Source: Stictocephala bisonia (lineage: Eukaryota > Arthropoda > Insecta > Hemiptera > Membracidae). From it: a stretch of DNA of 64,000 bases. Numbering within the stretch: the first letter of the stretch is position 1; the number at the start of each line of letters is the position of its first letter. The notes beneath the pieces are model-generated. The model had not been told where the DNA came from. It saw only the letters and a list, made by a program, of their open reading frames with translations, and did not search any database. The position numbers and the translations under genes are program-made. The DNA is taken from positions 1 to 64,000 of the forward strand of contig JAQJVL010001125.1 in NCBI GenBank assembly GCA_035578905.1, read 5' to 3'. Below, one piece after another: positions 46,170-59,815 of this stretch.

Positions 46170-46690
46170 ACTTTTTATGTATATTTAGTATGCAAGTCTA
46201 CATTTATTTTGATGTTTGTTCAGGAAGCTAGTATGCAGTTTTTTAAATGTTTAATCAGTAATATTGTCTTAAGTTATTTTCATGCAAATTGAATAAGTTA
46301 GTCTAAATTAATTTTAACGTTTGTACATGAAGCGAGTCCAAAGGTTTTTTTATATATATTTAGTAAGCTAGTTTAAATTTACTTCGATGTTTATGATATG
46401 AGCTAAATATATATTGATGTATATTTAGTAACCAAGTCTAAGGTTATTTTGATGTATATTTAGTTACTAAGTCTAAGGTTATTTTGATTCGTATTCACTT
46501 AGTTGGTTTAAGGTTATTCTGATGTATTTTCAGTAAGCTAGTCTAATGATGTTTTAATCTATATAAGGTATGCTAGTCTAGGGTTGTTTTGATGTCTATT
46601 TGTAAGTTGGTATAAGGTTATTTTGATGTCTAATAGTAGGCTAAATATGTTTTTATGTTTATTCTGTAAGATGGTCTAAAGTTACACAAA
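46170..46690 (+). repeat. Degenerate 35-bp minisatellite, about 14 units
   Basis: The best-kept units (46430-46640) read AAGGTTATTTTGATGTATAT followed by TTAGTAAGCTAGTCT. Earlier units diverge, so the array is old. Confidence 0.8.
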
Positions 46691-46694
46691 TACT

Positions 46695-49640
46695 TGTAGA
46701 ATAAAATAAATTATTGTTGTTTACAGTTAGACAGTGAATTGATGGTATGAAAGTTAAGGGTCAACAAACTACTTACCCTTAATTATTGCTAAGGTTATTC
46801 TAAGGTTATACACTTTTGCGTGTGACCTTTATAGTGCTAAGGTTTATTGTTGCATATGACCTTTTGCAGTTTAAGAACCTAATAATATAATGTTTAGCTT
46901 AATGATATATTGTTTTATGAATACAATAGTAATTTATGAATGCTTTACATACATTTTCATATTTTCTTGTTTTCATATATTATACGTAATACAATTTAAA
47001 AAATATGATTTACGGTTCGCATTTTTTTAAAAACAAAGAATGTCTCTGTATGAACTGTTTGATGACGTAAAACATGTATATCCAAATCCTACAGGAATTT
47101 TACGTTAGGAATTAAAATAAATAATAGCAAAGGTTTAACTTCAAAACGTCCTATATAACTTTGATAGTGTTTATTAACATAAAAACCCATACACCCTCCC
47201 ACACACCTGCCCATCATGGACGTTGATATTAATCCCCTACGACGAGTGGTACTGGGCAGCTTACCTTCCATTGAAAGTATGGAATAGTACAAGTAAACTT
47301 ATTATATTAAAAAATAAGTTTAATTATACATGATAATGATTAATGATTATTACTATATAACCACTCAATCAATCAGTACTAATAAACTCAAAGATAACAC
47401 ACATGCTTTTTTATATTGCCTCTGTTGATATTTATAAATTCATCTTCAGCTTTACTTGTTTTAGCAATTATTTTAAATGAAAAGTAAGAATAAGTAAAGA
47501 GTTAATTACACTAATCTATAGGTTTTTCATACAATAATCTGAATAATTAGTTATAAAACAGGGATATTTTGTGCACTCATACTGACAGTAGTTACTATTA
47601 TATTACTGGATGTGTTGCTTTTTGGTGAATAATGACAGTAAGTTAACATAGCTACAAAACGTATAAAAGTACAAACCTATTGTACATCGTAAAACATGTC
47701 AATATGTGCTTCAAAGTAACCTTAAAGTTTTCTACATACAAAATCACGATCACAGCTATTAATAATATTATAAAAATACATCTTAAATGTTATACTATAC
47801 ATGAGACAATACTAAGGTTATTTTGAAAAGTTAAAACTATTAAATGTTAAATATTTCCATGGTTGTCATCATATATAAACTAAAATTTAAGTATTTTAAA
47901 AAGAAAAAAAAATTAAATAAAACACAAATTGAATAATACGATTATATTCACTCGTATTAATATAAAGACTAATATTTTATAACATTATTTATACTTGGTA
48001 TAATGGTAAATCAGCTATAGTTAAAAAGCAAAATTGTAAGATCAAAATTTGTACATAATTTTAAATATCATATACAAATTTTGAGTAGTATCCTATTAAT
48101 TATTTGTAATTATTACTATACTATTAATAAATGTTGAATAGTATATCCTATTAATTATTTGTAATTATTACTATACTATTAATAAATGTTGAATAGTATA
48201 CTATTGAGCATAGTATTGTTTAAGATTATAATAATTTCATTGCGATATAATGTTATATAAACACAAACTAAACATGTACAATAAGTAAAAGGTTTTGAAC
48301 TATAGATTATTATGTTCATAATCTAATATTACAAATAATAACTTTAATGTCCCAAAATCATTAAAGTGCATACAAGACATGCACAATAAAAATTGAACGA
48401 AAAATTGATGATAAAATTAAAATATAATTTCACGATGAAAAGAGGTGGTAAATTTTGCAAGTTTTGCTTCTACAATTCAAAGGGGTTTATTTGTGTTTTT
48501 TCAAAGAACAGCCGTCTTTCATCTCTTGCTTCCATTTCTCACATTTTAAACTTAGATCTACTGCAAGATTTTTCTTTCAATTTATTTTCATATTAAAGCT
48601 GTAATTCGAGGTTTTTCTTAATGTATTGTGACCAAACAAACATAACATTTTTGGTTGTATTTGTATTGGTAAAAAACCCATTTAGCTTCGTTATTAACAT
48701 ATTTTAATACTTGAAATTATAATATCTTAAGATACACTGCCTAAATAACTATAAAATTTATATCTATCAAATGTGTATAGCCTAACTTTTGGGTCTATTA
48801 TTTATCTCAAAGTAAGATCAAAGAAATTTGTCAATAATTATTATTTGAAAATTTTGTGTAAAATGAAAACGTTAAAACTCAAACACCTAATCTGGGTGTA
48901 TGAGTTTTACAGACAGGGATGGCCTTGGGCCAAAATAAATTAGTGAACCAAATAATTGACATGTGTAAAATAAAATCTATGCTATGTGACGCTTCACAGT
49001 TTGATAGGGCAATGAATAAATATTTATATTTCGTAAGTTCATGACAAATTCGTTAAGATTTAAAATTGAATGTATTTTTAAGTATACTTTCTGATTTAAG
49101 TATAAGAACTTACACATACAAACAAGGTTTCATTCATGGGTAACGTTCACTGGTTATTTGCTGTGCCAAATAATTATTTTACTCCTTAAGCGTTTTATTT
49201 ATTCATAAATCCCTCCTCTTAAAAAACAACCAAAAAAGACTAATCAAAGATGTTTTGTAATTTTCTGTCCATTTTAAATATGTTTTTGCCATTTATCTAT
49301 TTTATGGACACTCTATTTGGAAATAATATTTTCATTTTAATTTAATCTAAAAAATAAGTACAATTCTCATATTATTATTTAATTGTTTACTTCTTAGAAA
49401 CACAAACTAGTTAGCATGCTGATAAAAAGGACTTTAAAAGTTGGTTGCTTTTAAAATGCATATTGACTTTTGTAGTAATATTTTTTACAAGTGAAGGGAA
49501 TCAAATTGCATTTTTCTTACCAAACAAACATACATTTATCAGATCTTCCGTTCGTTACCATGAAGATTTTTATGAATACTTGTGTTTAGTCATAGAAAAA
49601 TCTTCATGTTCTTTTTTATTTTGTGTCACTGTAGTTAATG
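46695..49640. other. AT-rich sequence, few features
   Basis: A 55-bp sequence (ending ATAAATGTTGAATAGTATA) is tandemly doubled at about 48090-48200. Small open frames here show no family signature. Confidence 0.5.
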
Positions 49641-49687
49641 CTATGTATTAGCATTTATAACAACAAATTATATTTATTTGAATGCAG

Positions 49688-49801
49688 GAGTCCTTAAGGG
49701 CAACTGAGGATTTAAGTGATTTGTATTTCCTCCGGGAAGTTGCTGTGGCTTTCCATTTGAATAGGCCATTCCAACGGACCACAATAACACACCGATGGGG
49801 A
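49688..49801 (+). CDS. Candidate internal exon, unknown protein
   Basis: Between TTTGAATGCAG (acceptor) and GGGGA before GTAATGCT (donor) lie exactly 38 codons: ESLRATEDLSDLYFLREVAV then AFHLNRPFQRTTITHRWG. Composition is coding-like (balanced, charged) against an AT-rich background. The opposite strand is also open, so this is not proof. Family not recognised; a transposon origin is possible. Confidence 0.35.
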
Positions 49802-49909
49802 GTAATGCTAAGTACTAAATATTTATGTATTGGGATAACATTCACAAATACATTTGATATTCTCAATAGGAATATACTACATTTAAGATTGTCCTTCATA
49901 CCTGGTTAA

Positions 49910-51480
49910 TTTTTTGTTAAGGAATACATTAGATAAACAACAGTTTTTGACCTATTGAAAATATTTACTGTTATATTTATCTGCCTTTGAATACTTACCG
50001 ATAGTACCTTTTTTAAAATTAAAAATAGCTACGATTTTCATTGTTAAATAAAAAAATAAACTTAAAATTTTAAAAATATTAAAGAAGACTTTATTCCATC
50101 AAATATATACTCTATAATATTTATGACCAAACCCATTTAAACAGCAATAAAAGTACCATAATTTCTACTAAAACTGAAGTTATTAGCATAAATTAACTAA
50201 ATAATAGCTATATTTACCATAATATTATAAACAAGCAACATTCAATTTTGTAATGACCTTATATTGGCTGTAAGAAAACTTTATTGTCACAAAATCTATG
50301 TTATGTACAAATATAAACGTAATAACAAAATTAAATCATAGTACACATTTTCCTATAACATGAAAACAACATGAAAAACACCATTTTATACGTCAATCAA
50401 CTAGAAATATTGAAAAAATATTTTTTTCTTATTCAAATGTTATCTAACGATTTAATTGGTTAAAAAAGTATACGTTTACTAACCTTTTTACATTTTACTG
50501 TAATGTTTATACACAATATCATAATAGGGTAAAACTATTAATTCTAAAATAAAATACGAACAGTTAAAACAAATCCTTGACTAGAAAATTGAAAATTTAA
50601 TTGACCCTTATAATACTTAATTCTTATTAGATATCAAAATATTTTCATGCTCATGTTTTGTAAAAATACACGCAAGATTATTATAATTTAAAAATGTATT
50701 GACGTTAAATTTAGGAATATGGTTTAACGAATACTGACAGCAAACATTGTTCATGGAATCATTATAAAATTTCGAATCAATTACATTAAATTACATGTTA
50801 TAACTATCAAAGGTATATTGCCGCAATGTTGATGTATTGATCGTACACCAAGTCTGATCTGTGTGGACCGTAGTTCTCGACATTACAGTTGTTAATAATA
50901 GTTTATTATATTACCTATCCAGACCGTAACTAATTATCTTGACATAACTAAACTACTAACTGCACTATCTAGTAAAAGTAATTTATTGATAAAAATAGGA
51001 CTGATATGTTGGTGCACGGTGATAAGTGGGTGGGTCTACTTTGATAACGGTAGTGCGGAGTGACACTTATGTTATGTAGAGTGAGTGGGCCCATCTCGTA
51101 TAGTGAGAGGGTTGTCTTGTCCAACATGTACTGTGTATATAGGATCGGAAGGTCAGTAGTATAAACTAGGCCTATATCAATTAATACGCTTATTCATTAC
51201 TTTTTATGATTCAAGGTTTCAATACGCAACTTAGTAGAAGGTTAGAATGTTCAAGTCAATATAAGTGTACACTCAAGCCTGCAACCCATGTTACCATTTT
51301 AACTGGTTTAAGATGAGTAAATATTCAATAAATTTGTTACGATTATTTACCATCAATTAAACTTTATAACTCCATTCCAGCAAAGATTGCAAGGTGGATG
51401 TGTATTTACTAGATAGGAAATATTTATTAATGTAACAACTATATATTATAATCACATTATGCTCATAAAGGGAGAATAAA
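49910..51480. other. AT-rich sequence with a GC-richer patch
   Basis: 51005-51170 is GC-richer and includes GATAAGTGGGTGGGTC, a weak minisatellite-like word. No gene seen. Confidence 0.45.
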
Positions 51481-51485
51481 TATTT

Positions 51486-51837
<352 letters not shown>

Positions 51838-51839
51838 AC

Positions 51840-52830
51840 TAACTTTACCAATTATATGACGTAAAACTAAATAATTATTATGTACTTTATGACAGTTATA
51901 GATTTTGTAATGGACGTAATGCATACAAAATATATATATGACCTATATAAAGACAAACATACTAATGCATTGTGTGAATCATGTAAAGCAAATACCCAAG
52001 TATGACTTGCCATATTTGCACGAAAGTTATCTCCCCAGTGAATGTATTACGTAACCTCGATTATCATTGTATGTTTAAGTAAAGCAAACTGAGTTTATGA
52101 GAAATGTAAAGTAAAATTGATGATTGTTGGGTAAGATTATTATAAAAGTTTTTGTGATATTTATTAAATTAAAATACCATTCTTTCTCTTCAGGATTTAT
52201 TAAAGGTGCTATACATTTCTTAGATTTACTTTACAATTTATAATTTTGTGTCCTAACGTAAAGGTTAAGGTAAGTTTCGTTATTTAAAATATTGGATCTT
52301 TTCCGTTAATTCAATTCCACTTAATAAATATTCTATTGCTCTGAAAACTATTCCCCTTTCATTGTTACTCCTTATGTGCTAGGAATCCGATGTCGCTGGC
52401 CTTATCCTTTCACTGTCTAAGAACTTATACTTGTAGAGCACATCCGACGGTACGTCAATCATTGGATTTACCAGTTTGTATGGATTTAACTTTAGTAGCC
52501 ACCTAACCTAACCGTAATTATGATAAAAAGTAATGGTAGTGAAGTAACGGAAAAGGTAGGTAGTAAATTAACGGAAAGTGCCCCAAAGAGTAAATGACAA
52601 TCTAATATTAACTTTTATTTTATGCAAATTATTGTATTACTATGCATTAACCTATGCTCATCGTAATACATACAGTTTTAAACTTTTGAGCAAAATTAAT
52701 TAAAATAATTTATTAAAAACTGTTTAGTGAAGATTTAAATTCATTTACCTTATTATTTTGTATATACAGTAATACTGTATGAAATGAAAAAACAAATAAA
52801 ATAAATAATAGTCATTCTAAATATTAGTCC
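51840..52830. other. AT-rich sequence, few features
   Basis: A short ACCTAACCTAACC lies at 52501, too short to call telomeric. 52380-52460 is GC-richer, unassigned. Confidence 0.45.
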
Positions 52831-52834
52831 TATA

Positions 52835-53170
52835 GTTTGTTGTCGGCTACTATTATTAATTTTGAAAAATCTGTGTTATATACTTGGATAATTATTCAAA
52901 AGTTATGTTGTACTGTAATAAGAATATAAATATAAATGATCTCTATCACAAAGCTAAATCCAGTCCATCAAGCCATTTCAGACCTGCCTCACTGATTCTA
53001 TTTATGCCGGCTAATCCCTGCGGAAAAGAGGGCAGGGACACTCTCTGTACACATGTGATCTATTTTTTGAATAGACTCTCCACAATCACATAACTGATAT
53101 AGTATCAATCTTCATTCACACTTCCACTAGTTATATCTGCTTACGAGAGTTCGGAACCGATTCAGCAATG
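52835..53170 (-). pseudogene. Non-LTR retrotransposon 3' fragment
   Basis: The minus strand reads LCDCGESIQKIDHMCTES then, after frame breaks, GLAGINRISEAGLKW: the same C-x-C-x7-H motif region as at 41.98 kb. The flanks match 63.71-64.0 kb at DNA level, for example TGCCTCACTGATTCT. Dead copy. Confidence 0.65.
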
Positions 53171-53174
53171 TCCA

Positions 53175-54050
53175 CTCCCTATGAAGGAGATTCACCCGAC
53201 TTACATGTATACTATCATCTTTTTATTATTTCCTTTGTTTAACTAATTATTATTAGAGGAAAATCTTATTATATAAATGTGCCGCTTTTCAAACACGAAT
53301 TGTTTGGAAGCTGTTTTATAATAATAATAACAATACTCGTAGTCTGCTTCCTACTTACATGTGTATCTTGTACGATAAACTAACTTCTAGAAATGGGCAT
53401 AAAATGTGTTTGCAAACTTAATTTTAAGAATATAAACAAGGTGTTTCCCAAATAGATAGTTCCAAATAGGACTGGTGTCGGATATCTGAACTCAAACATA
53501 AATTGATATAACTCCACCTCACCATTTCACAACCATACAGTGTATTTACGAACTACCCAGTCGTAAATGTTTATGTGACACATATTTTACTTGGTTGAGG
53601 TGGTAGTGTCCTTCTTTACATACAAATACTGTAATATTAAATAACTAGTACGAAGAAAATTGCAACGAGTTTGGTGAAAAATAAAGTCGAAGCTACTAAA
53701 GGAAGCAGTAAATGAAATAAGCCCCTAAGGTCTGGATTACATAATGAATATTTAACTTGCGTTTACCTTATGAAATAAATATTTACGATAGTATATTATC
53801 AGCATATTGCCTAATTTATATTTATTTTTTATAATTTTTTATTAAAAATATCGTATTACATGATATATTCGATCAAAGCGTATCACGTTTTATAATATAA
53901 CATTTTTAACTGATTAGTTTATATATAATAAACATCTATATATATATTATATATCTATATATATTATATATCTATATATATATTATATTATATAGAAACA
54001 TCAATGCTTATATATTCTAGTTTGTATTTGGGGGGAAGGGTTATTTTGTA
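53175..54050. other. AT-rich sequence with TATA-rich runs
   Basis: Imperfect TATA runs at 53925-53995; otherwise nothing recognised. Confidence 0.5.
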
Positions 54051-54058
54051 GGGTTTTC

Positions 54059-54289
54059 AACGTGTTAGTAACTATCTACAACGTGTTAGTAACTATCTAC
54101 AACGTGTTAGTAACTATCTACAACGTGTTAGTAACTATCTACAACGTGTTAGTAACTATCTACAACGTGTTAGTAACTATCTACAACGTGTTAGTAACTA
54201 TCTACAACGTGTTAGTAACTATCTACAACGTGTTAGTAACTATCTACAACGTGTTAGTAACTATCTACAACGTGTTAGTAACTATCTAC
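54059..54289 (+). repeat. Perfect 21-bp tandem repeat, 11 copies
   Basis: AACGTGTTAGTAACTATCTA plus C is repeated 11 times without a difference. Because 21 is a multiple of three, all units share one open frame (VTIYNVL); there is no gene context. Confidence 0.97.
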
Positions 54290-54299
54290 AACGGGTTTA

Positions 54300-57200
54300 A
54301 TTTTAAATTAAAAATAATAACTGACAATAAGATAGTCATACCAATACTACTTTCCTTAATGTAATTTGTAAATATGCCATATATTAAATATAAAAATATG
54401 TATGTTGTATTATTTATATCACAAGAAAAAAACAACTGATTAAATAAACTATCTCTTAGTTAAAGGAAGTTGTTTACTGTTTCTGAACGTATAAGCTATA
54501 TTAAACGTGTACAAATGGTTGGAATTAGGCAGGTCACTGACATTTTGATGTAGTTTATGTCTATGACGTCATAATAGGATGGCTTCACTAGACAACGTAA
54601 AAACATGTGACCATACTCATTAAGGCTAAAAATAATATAAAAATGCACTCACAAGAGGAGAATACATTGGAATAACGATAAAAGGAGAGCAATTTAAGAA
54701 TTTATTACAGCAGTACTTCACAGTTTTAATTTTAATTTTAAATGTATAATTATAGTCATAAAATGTATTGTAAAAAAAGAGTTTATTCTTGATTGGTATA
54801 CTGTAGCAGGATTTTCATGTTCTTTAAAACACCCAAGAGACTTTGTCTTTCTCCCCGTTTTCTTATTATGATTTCAAGTGAAGCCTTGCATTTGTAACTT
54901 GCCAAACCTTCAAATTACATTTATATTTATCATGTATGATCATAACAAACAAAAAGTAATTAAAAAGTTTTTGTTCATCTCAACTAACATTGCAATCTTG
55001 TCATTTCGAGCTTATTCAAATAAATTAAAGCTCTCAAGTGATTCCATCTATTTTAGGTCCTAAATAGTTGTAGTTTTGTAGTGTGTTGAATAGTTCTTTA
55101 TATTATTAGCTCTCGTAAATCTTTACATTATTAGCTCTCGTAAATCATTACATTGGTAAGATAACCCTTTTCAGATTGAAGGTTTATCATATTTGTAATC
55201 TGTACTTAAAACAAACTTCAACTCAACCAACAGAGAAAAAAATCATCTAAATGGTTGAAAAATAAAAACAGCATACTTTAAAAGTCCCTTTAGAAATGTT
55301 CTACTTTTTCAGGACTTCAGAGTTGTACAAAAAGTAAGTATGTAAACCTTCGATAATTACATAATTAGGTCCAGAAGTTTTAAAAATGTGAAAGTTGCAT
55401 TTACAGTGTATACTATATTTTATCATAGTAATTAGTTTTCTATAACTTTTTTGGTTATAATCTGGGCTATTGAATTCACAATTTAGGTTTTTTTGTTTAC
55501 TTTAATTTGTAGGATTGAACTTTCATATTATTAACACATAATTGTTTTATTGTAAGTCTGATTTTAATATTAGTATTAAAAATGATTGAAATACTTGAAT
55601 TTTTAGTTTAGTTTTTCATTATAATCCTCTCCATATTTTTTACAGTTGACGTAGAATGATTACATAACGAAAGATATAAAATATATTTGTAAATATACAG
55701 TATATTCTTAAGGCTTCTCAGGTTCATAAATTATCGGCACTGAGTGTCTGTTAAGTTTACAAACCTCAGCTTCCTGTAACAACTTCGTATCTCAATATAA
55801 CTTGCATTACCAAGGTAGCTTGGTTTTAATCACTGTAAGTGTTTCAGGGAAGATTTGTTCTTTATAGTTTCTTGATTAGTGTTAAATTTATCTTATTCCT
55901 TAACAATACATATTAAAACAGATTCACTTGTGTACATTCAGTAAAACATATTATTTTTTTGTAATAAATTGTTTATTAGCGTACGAATTATCTAAAAAAC
56001 ATTTTTTATTTTTTTGCAGTACAATCTTAACTGTCGCAGCAATAAATAGATGTTTAAGATGGAATAAAAATAATTTCATTTCATTTCATTTCAAATATTT
56101 GGATTGGATGTAAATATTATTATAATAAAAACCGATTCTCAGTCAATATTGATAATATTACCAATTTTAACACATTTTACAACTTTTTTACTAAAAAAAA
56201 TAACATTGATTGCTTGGTGTATATTTACATAACTAAATAATTAAGAGTCTGATTTACGTATTTGGTAGAAAGTACAAGTCAATAGTTAACTCAGAAACCC
56301 AAGTTAGCATTCAATTACCTTAACTATTGTAAAGTTAATGGAGGATACGAACAGTCTATAATATTGCGTATTGCGTACATTACAAGATACATTAGTAGCG
56401 GTTAGTAAAGAACAATAGTGATATGTGTAAAACGTTGTTTTTAGCATAATAAATATTAAAACATACAATTAAAAAAATACCTTATGTTAAGTTAGCATAT
56501 CATTTCATTACTTATTTATTGTATATTTGGCAGTAAAAAAATTAGAAACTAGTAAAAATAAAAATATTATTCAAAATAACTAACATACTTTTTGTTTATT
56601 CAAAAATATATTATACAAGAACTTTTCTCTCCGCACACACAATTGTAGTACACATGTATTTATTACGCAATCACTTATGTACAGAGGCTTGTTTGAAAGA
56701 TTTTGCTTTCACCACTATACAAATTTATTATAATAAATGGCTTGCGTTCTACCTTCGTATATTTACAGGTAAAGTAAATAATGTTAAAATATCATAACAT
56801 CATATTTCGTAGAACAATGTAAGATTTTTAGAACTTAGTTTTATATATAATATTATTATGGTTTTTTTAATGGAACCTTTATGAGTATTAATTAGTTACA
56901 TCATGTAAGCTATTTTTGGGGTTTATTTACATTATAATTCTATGTTTTTTTTGTTAGGAATACTAATGAGGTTTTTAATAATTTTAGTGCGGAATTTTTT
57001 TCACAGAACTCTCTTTGTTCACAATTATTAATTGAATGCACTACAATAGTTCATTTGTAATTTGCGAAGAAGTAAAATATCAAATTGAAATTTACATAGT
57101 AGCTTTTACGTTCTACAAGCATGTTTTAAAGAAATATCTTTATATGTATAGAGAGTCGTCTTTTTATACATGATGTCACATCATGTCCTTTATGTTTCAT

Positions 57201-57340
57201 GTAACAGTACACAAAGATAATAGTTTTAAACTTAACATCAGTGAACGGCAACCGATATGTTTTGACATATCGCACTGCATTATTTAAAATATATAGTGTC
57301 TAAATATACAATTCTACACAAACCGAGTGTGATTAGCTGG
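54300..57340. other. AT-rich sequence, few features
   Basis: A 27-bp unit with ATTAGCTCTCGTAAATC is doubled at 55100-55155. At 56070-56095 TGGAATAAAAATAA leads into (TTTCA)3-4, the style of a retroelement 3' tail. No gene supported. Confidence 0.5.
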
Positions 57341-57410
57341 CAGGACTACCCCATCAGTCAAAAGCTGTCCAACCCAACACCTCTGGTACCGACAGTCTCG
57401 CTTGTAAGTT
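57340..57410 (+). repeat. Single relative of the 126-bp repeat monomer
   Basis: TCAGTCAAAAGCTGTCCAAC and AACACCTCTGGTACCGACAG match the AAGCTGTCAACCTGT..AACACCTCTGTGACTGACAC core of the units at 30.1-30.8 kb. Confidence 0.6.
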
Positions 57411-57414
57411 CTTT

Positions 57415-58210
57415 GTCCGACAACATTAATTAACTTTGGATTAGTATTAATTATTTATCATCATCGGTTAATTGTATTTTGTAATAAATTTAGTTCATGC
57501 TGTAATTTTTTTTCTAAATTTGAATTATTAAATCTGTAAATTTATTAAAATTTTTTCGAATTAAGCAACTAATTTTTTTCATGAACTTATAGACTATTCG
57601 TTCTAATTTAAGAGTTACAGCAAAAGTCCAATGTAAAATGTAATATGCAAAATATAGATTACTTTCAATACTTGAAGTACAGTATCACCACGCATGAAAC
57701 AGTATCAAAAAACCAATTTTAGAACGTTTCCAAAACATGGTCATTAGTTGTAATTTACATTGTATTTTTTCAATTAAAAAATTTAAAAGTACTATAACGT
57801 CTATAAAAAGTAGATTTAAACCATATCTGTAACAAATACCAACAAAACTCCTCAAACACCGTTAATATTCTTCCCTATAATTGAATTAAACGTGTGCATA
57901 TATTTAGATAAATTATTAAAATAAACCAATAATTGACGAATAATTCCTTGATATTCATAAAAACATAAATTTATAAATGATATTTATTTAAGACCTGTTT
58001 GAAAAAATTAATTTTTTTATTTTAAAATTGTTATTCGAGTTGAAGATTTCAGAGAAGAAATATTATTTTTAGGAATAAATGCGATAATATGTACTTATTT
58101 TTGTATAAAATAAATGTCCACTGCATGAAAAATATTGGTTAAACTTCAAGGATTATATACAAACACGCACACTTAACATTGCACAAAGACAAAAAGAAGA
58201 TCACCACACG
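57415..58210. other. AT-rich sequence, nothing recognised
   Basis: No supported feature. Confidence 0.5.
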
Positions 58211-58211
58211 T

Positions 58212-58280
58212 GTATTCCAGACCACTGTAAGTGTATTGGTGGGGAGGGGGGTTGGTAAATAATACTGTACGTGTATGGGT
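58212..58280 (+). repeat. GC-rich minisatellite, about two units
   Basis: CCACTGTAAGTGTATTGGTG with GGGAGGGGGGTTGG and ACTGTACGTGTATGGGTA belong to the family of the 39.6 kb block. The retrotransposon begins right after it. Confidence 0.7.
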
Positions 58281-59190
58281 ACATATTTGCCAATATGCCG
58301 ATGACACGACTCTTTGCTTTAGTGAAAACTGTAAAGAAAATCTAGAATTAAACGTTTACCTTGATTTGAACAGTTGTGCTCAGCATTTTAATATGCTGAA
58401 CCTTAAAACAAATTCAACAAAATCACAGGTCATCAACTTTTGTTTGAGGCCCATTGATTTCGGAAGTAGGCCCTCAGTGTTACTGGCGGACTCTGTGCTA
58501 GAAGAAGTGGAGTCCACTAAATTCCTTGGAATATACCTCGACAGAGGTTTGACATGGAATGACCATATTAATAGTGTATGCTCTAAGTTATCCTCAGGCA
58601 TTTATGTACTGAGGACGCTCTCTAAATACTGCCCTATTCAGGTACTGATGATGGCATATTATGGTCTCATTTACCCTCACCTTTCCTATGGACTGGTGAT
58701 TTGGGGAGGTGGTGTATACAGTGAATTCTTGAGAGTGTTTAGACTACAAAAGAAGGCAGTCCGAATTATTGCAAATTTAATGAGCAGAGAGTCATGCAAA
58801 CCAATGTTCAAACAACTCAAGCTGTTGACTCTGCCTTGCTTGTATATTCTAGAAACAATTTTATATTGTATGTCCAAATGCAACCTGATAAGGGGCAGTG
58901 ACTTACATAATTATAATACTAGAGGCAGAGATGAATACCGTACTGGGCAACACAGAACGGTAGTCTATCAACACCTGCCCTCGCAGGTGGGTGTCAAATT
59001 AATTGACAGCTTACCTAAAGAAATTAAAATTGTTCCAAATTCAAAAATATTTAAGACCCACTTGAGAGACATACTGTTGTCCCAGGCTTTTTACAGCATC
59101 GAAGAGTTCCTAGCACACGACTGGGAGACCAACTTAATTAGCTTGACACATCCCGTTGACTTTTGTGGGAGTTTCAAACACTATAGGTAG
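58281..59190 (+). pseudogene. Reverse transcriptase C-terminal half, truncated ORF
   Basis: About 300 codons are open from the truncation point to TAG at 59188-59190. ICQYADDTTL carries the YADD active-site box, followed by the NSTKSQVINF region, then TKFLGIYLDRGLTWNDHI and GLIYPHLSYGLVIWGGG of the thumb, and RVFRLQKKAVRII. This matches insect jockey/CR1-type polymerases that copy element RNA at a nick. The fingers and endonuclease are absent, so it cannot act on its own. The uninterrupted frame suggests a fairly recent insertion. An upstream ATG at 58231 comes from the minisatellite. Confidence 0.85.
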
Positions 59191-59350
59191 ATTTGTGTGA
59201 ATGCCCTCCTTGTATGTATGTTTGTGTGTATTTATTGTTATGAATGATTGTTTAAATTAAAGCCTTAGGTTAATTAATTTTAATTCTGACATTTGTGATA
59301 CAATATGTTTTATATTGTCCATGCAATAAAGGATTTATTATTATTATATT
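58281..59350 (+). mobile_element. 5'-truncated non-LTR (LINE) retrotransposon
   Basis: It begins in the middle of the reverse transcriptase, a few codons before the catalytic motif, and ends after a 3' UTR with AATAAA (about 59325) and TTATTATTATTA, the tail style of CR1/Jockey-like elements. 5' truncation is normal for target-primed insertion. The minisatellite unit at its left edge is probably the insertion site. Confidence 0.8.
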
Positions 59351-59351
59351 T

Positions 59352-59812
59352 AAACCCTTAATACGTTCATTAATAAGCTGATTTTAACTATTTATATGTT
59401 TACAAACTCTTGAATAAATGCTTTAAGTTGATCGCTTTTTGGTATTTTTATTTCAACTAGTTTGTAAATATACTGTATATGAGTGTTGTTTTTTCTTAAC
59501 GTGCATTATTTATTACAATCGATCTGTAACATTTTCTCATGCTTTTATTTTACTACACAAATAATACCAGCAAGTTCAAATATTTCAGCCTATAAATTAT
59601 CGTTTTAGTCAAATTCTCTCAGTTTTTCTTTTAATCTACTAGTTATGTCACTGTTTTCGTAACTAAAAAAGGCAGCTTTAGAAAACAGTGTATTATGATG
59701 GTTGAAATTTATTTATCAATCAATAAATAATCTTCTTTACCATGCGAATATTTACATAGCATTGAATGCGTCATAATTATTTATATAAATTACAATAAAA
59801 ATAACATCAGTT
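59352..59812. other. AT-rich sequence, nothing recognised
   Basis: No supported feature. Confidence 0.5.
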
Positions 59813-59815
59813 AAA

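Noticed and set aside
52501..52514. ACCTAACCTAACC as a telomere repeat
   Set aside because: Too few units to separate from chance.
54062..54364. 100-codon frame with a seven-residue repeat
   Set aside because: It is only the perfect 21-bp tandem repeat read in frame.
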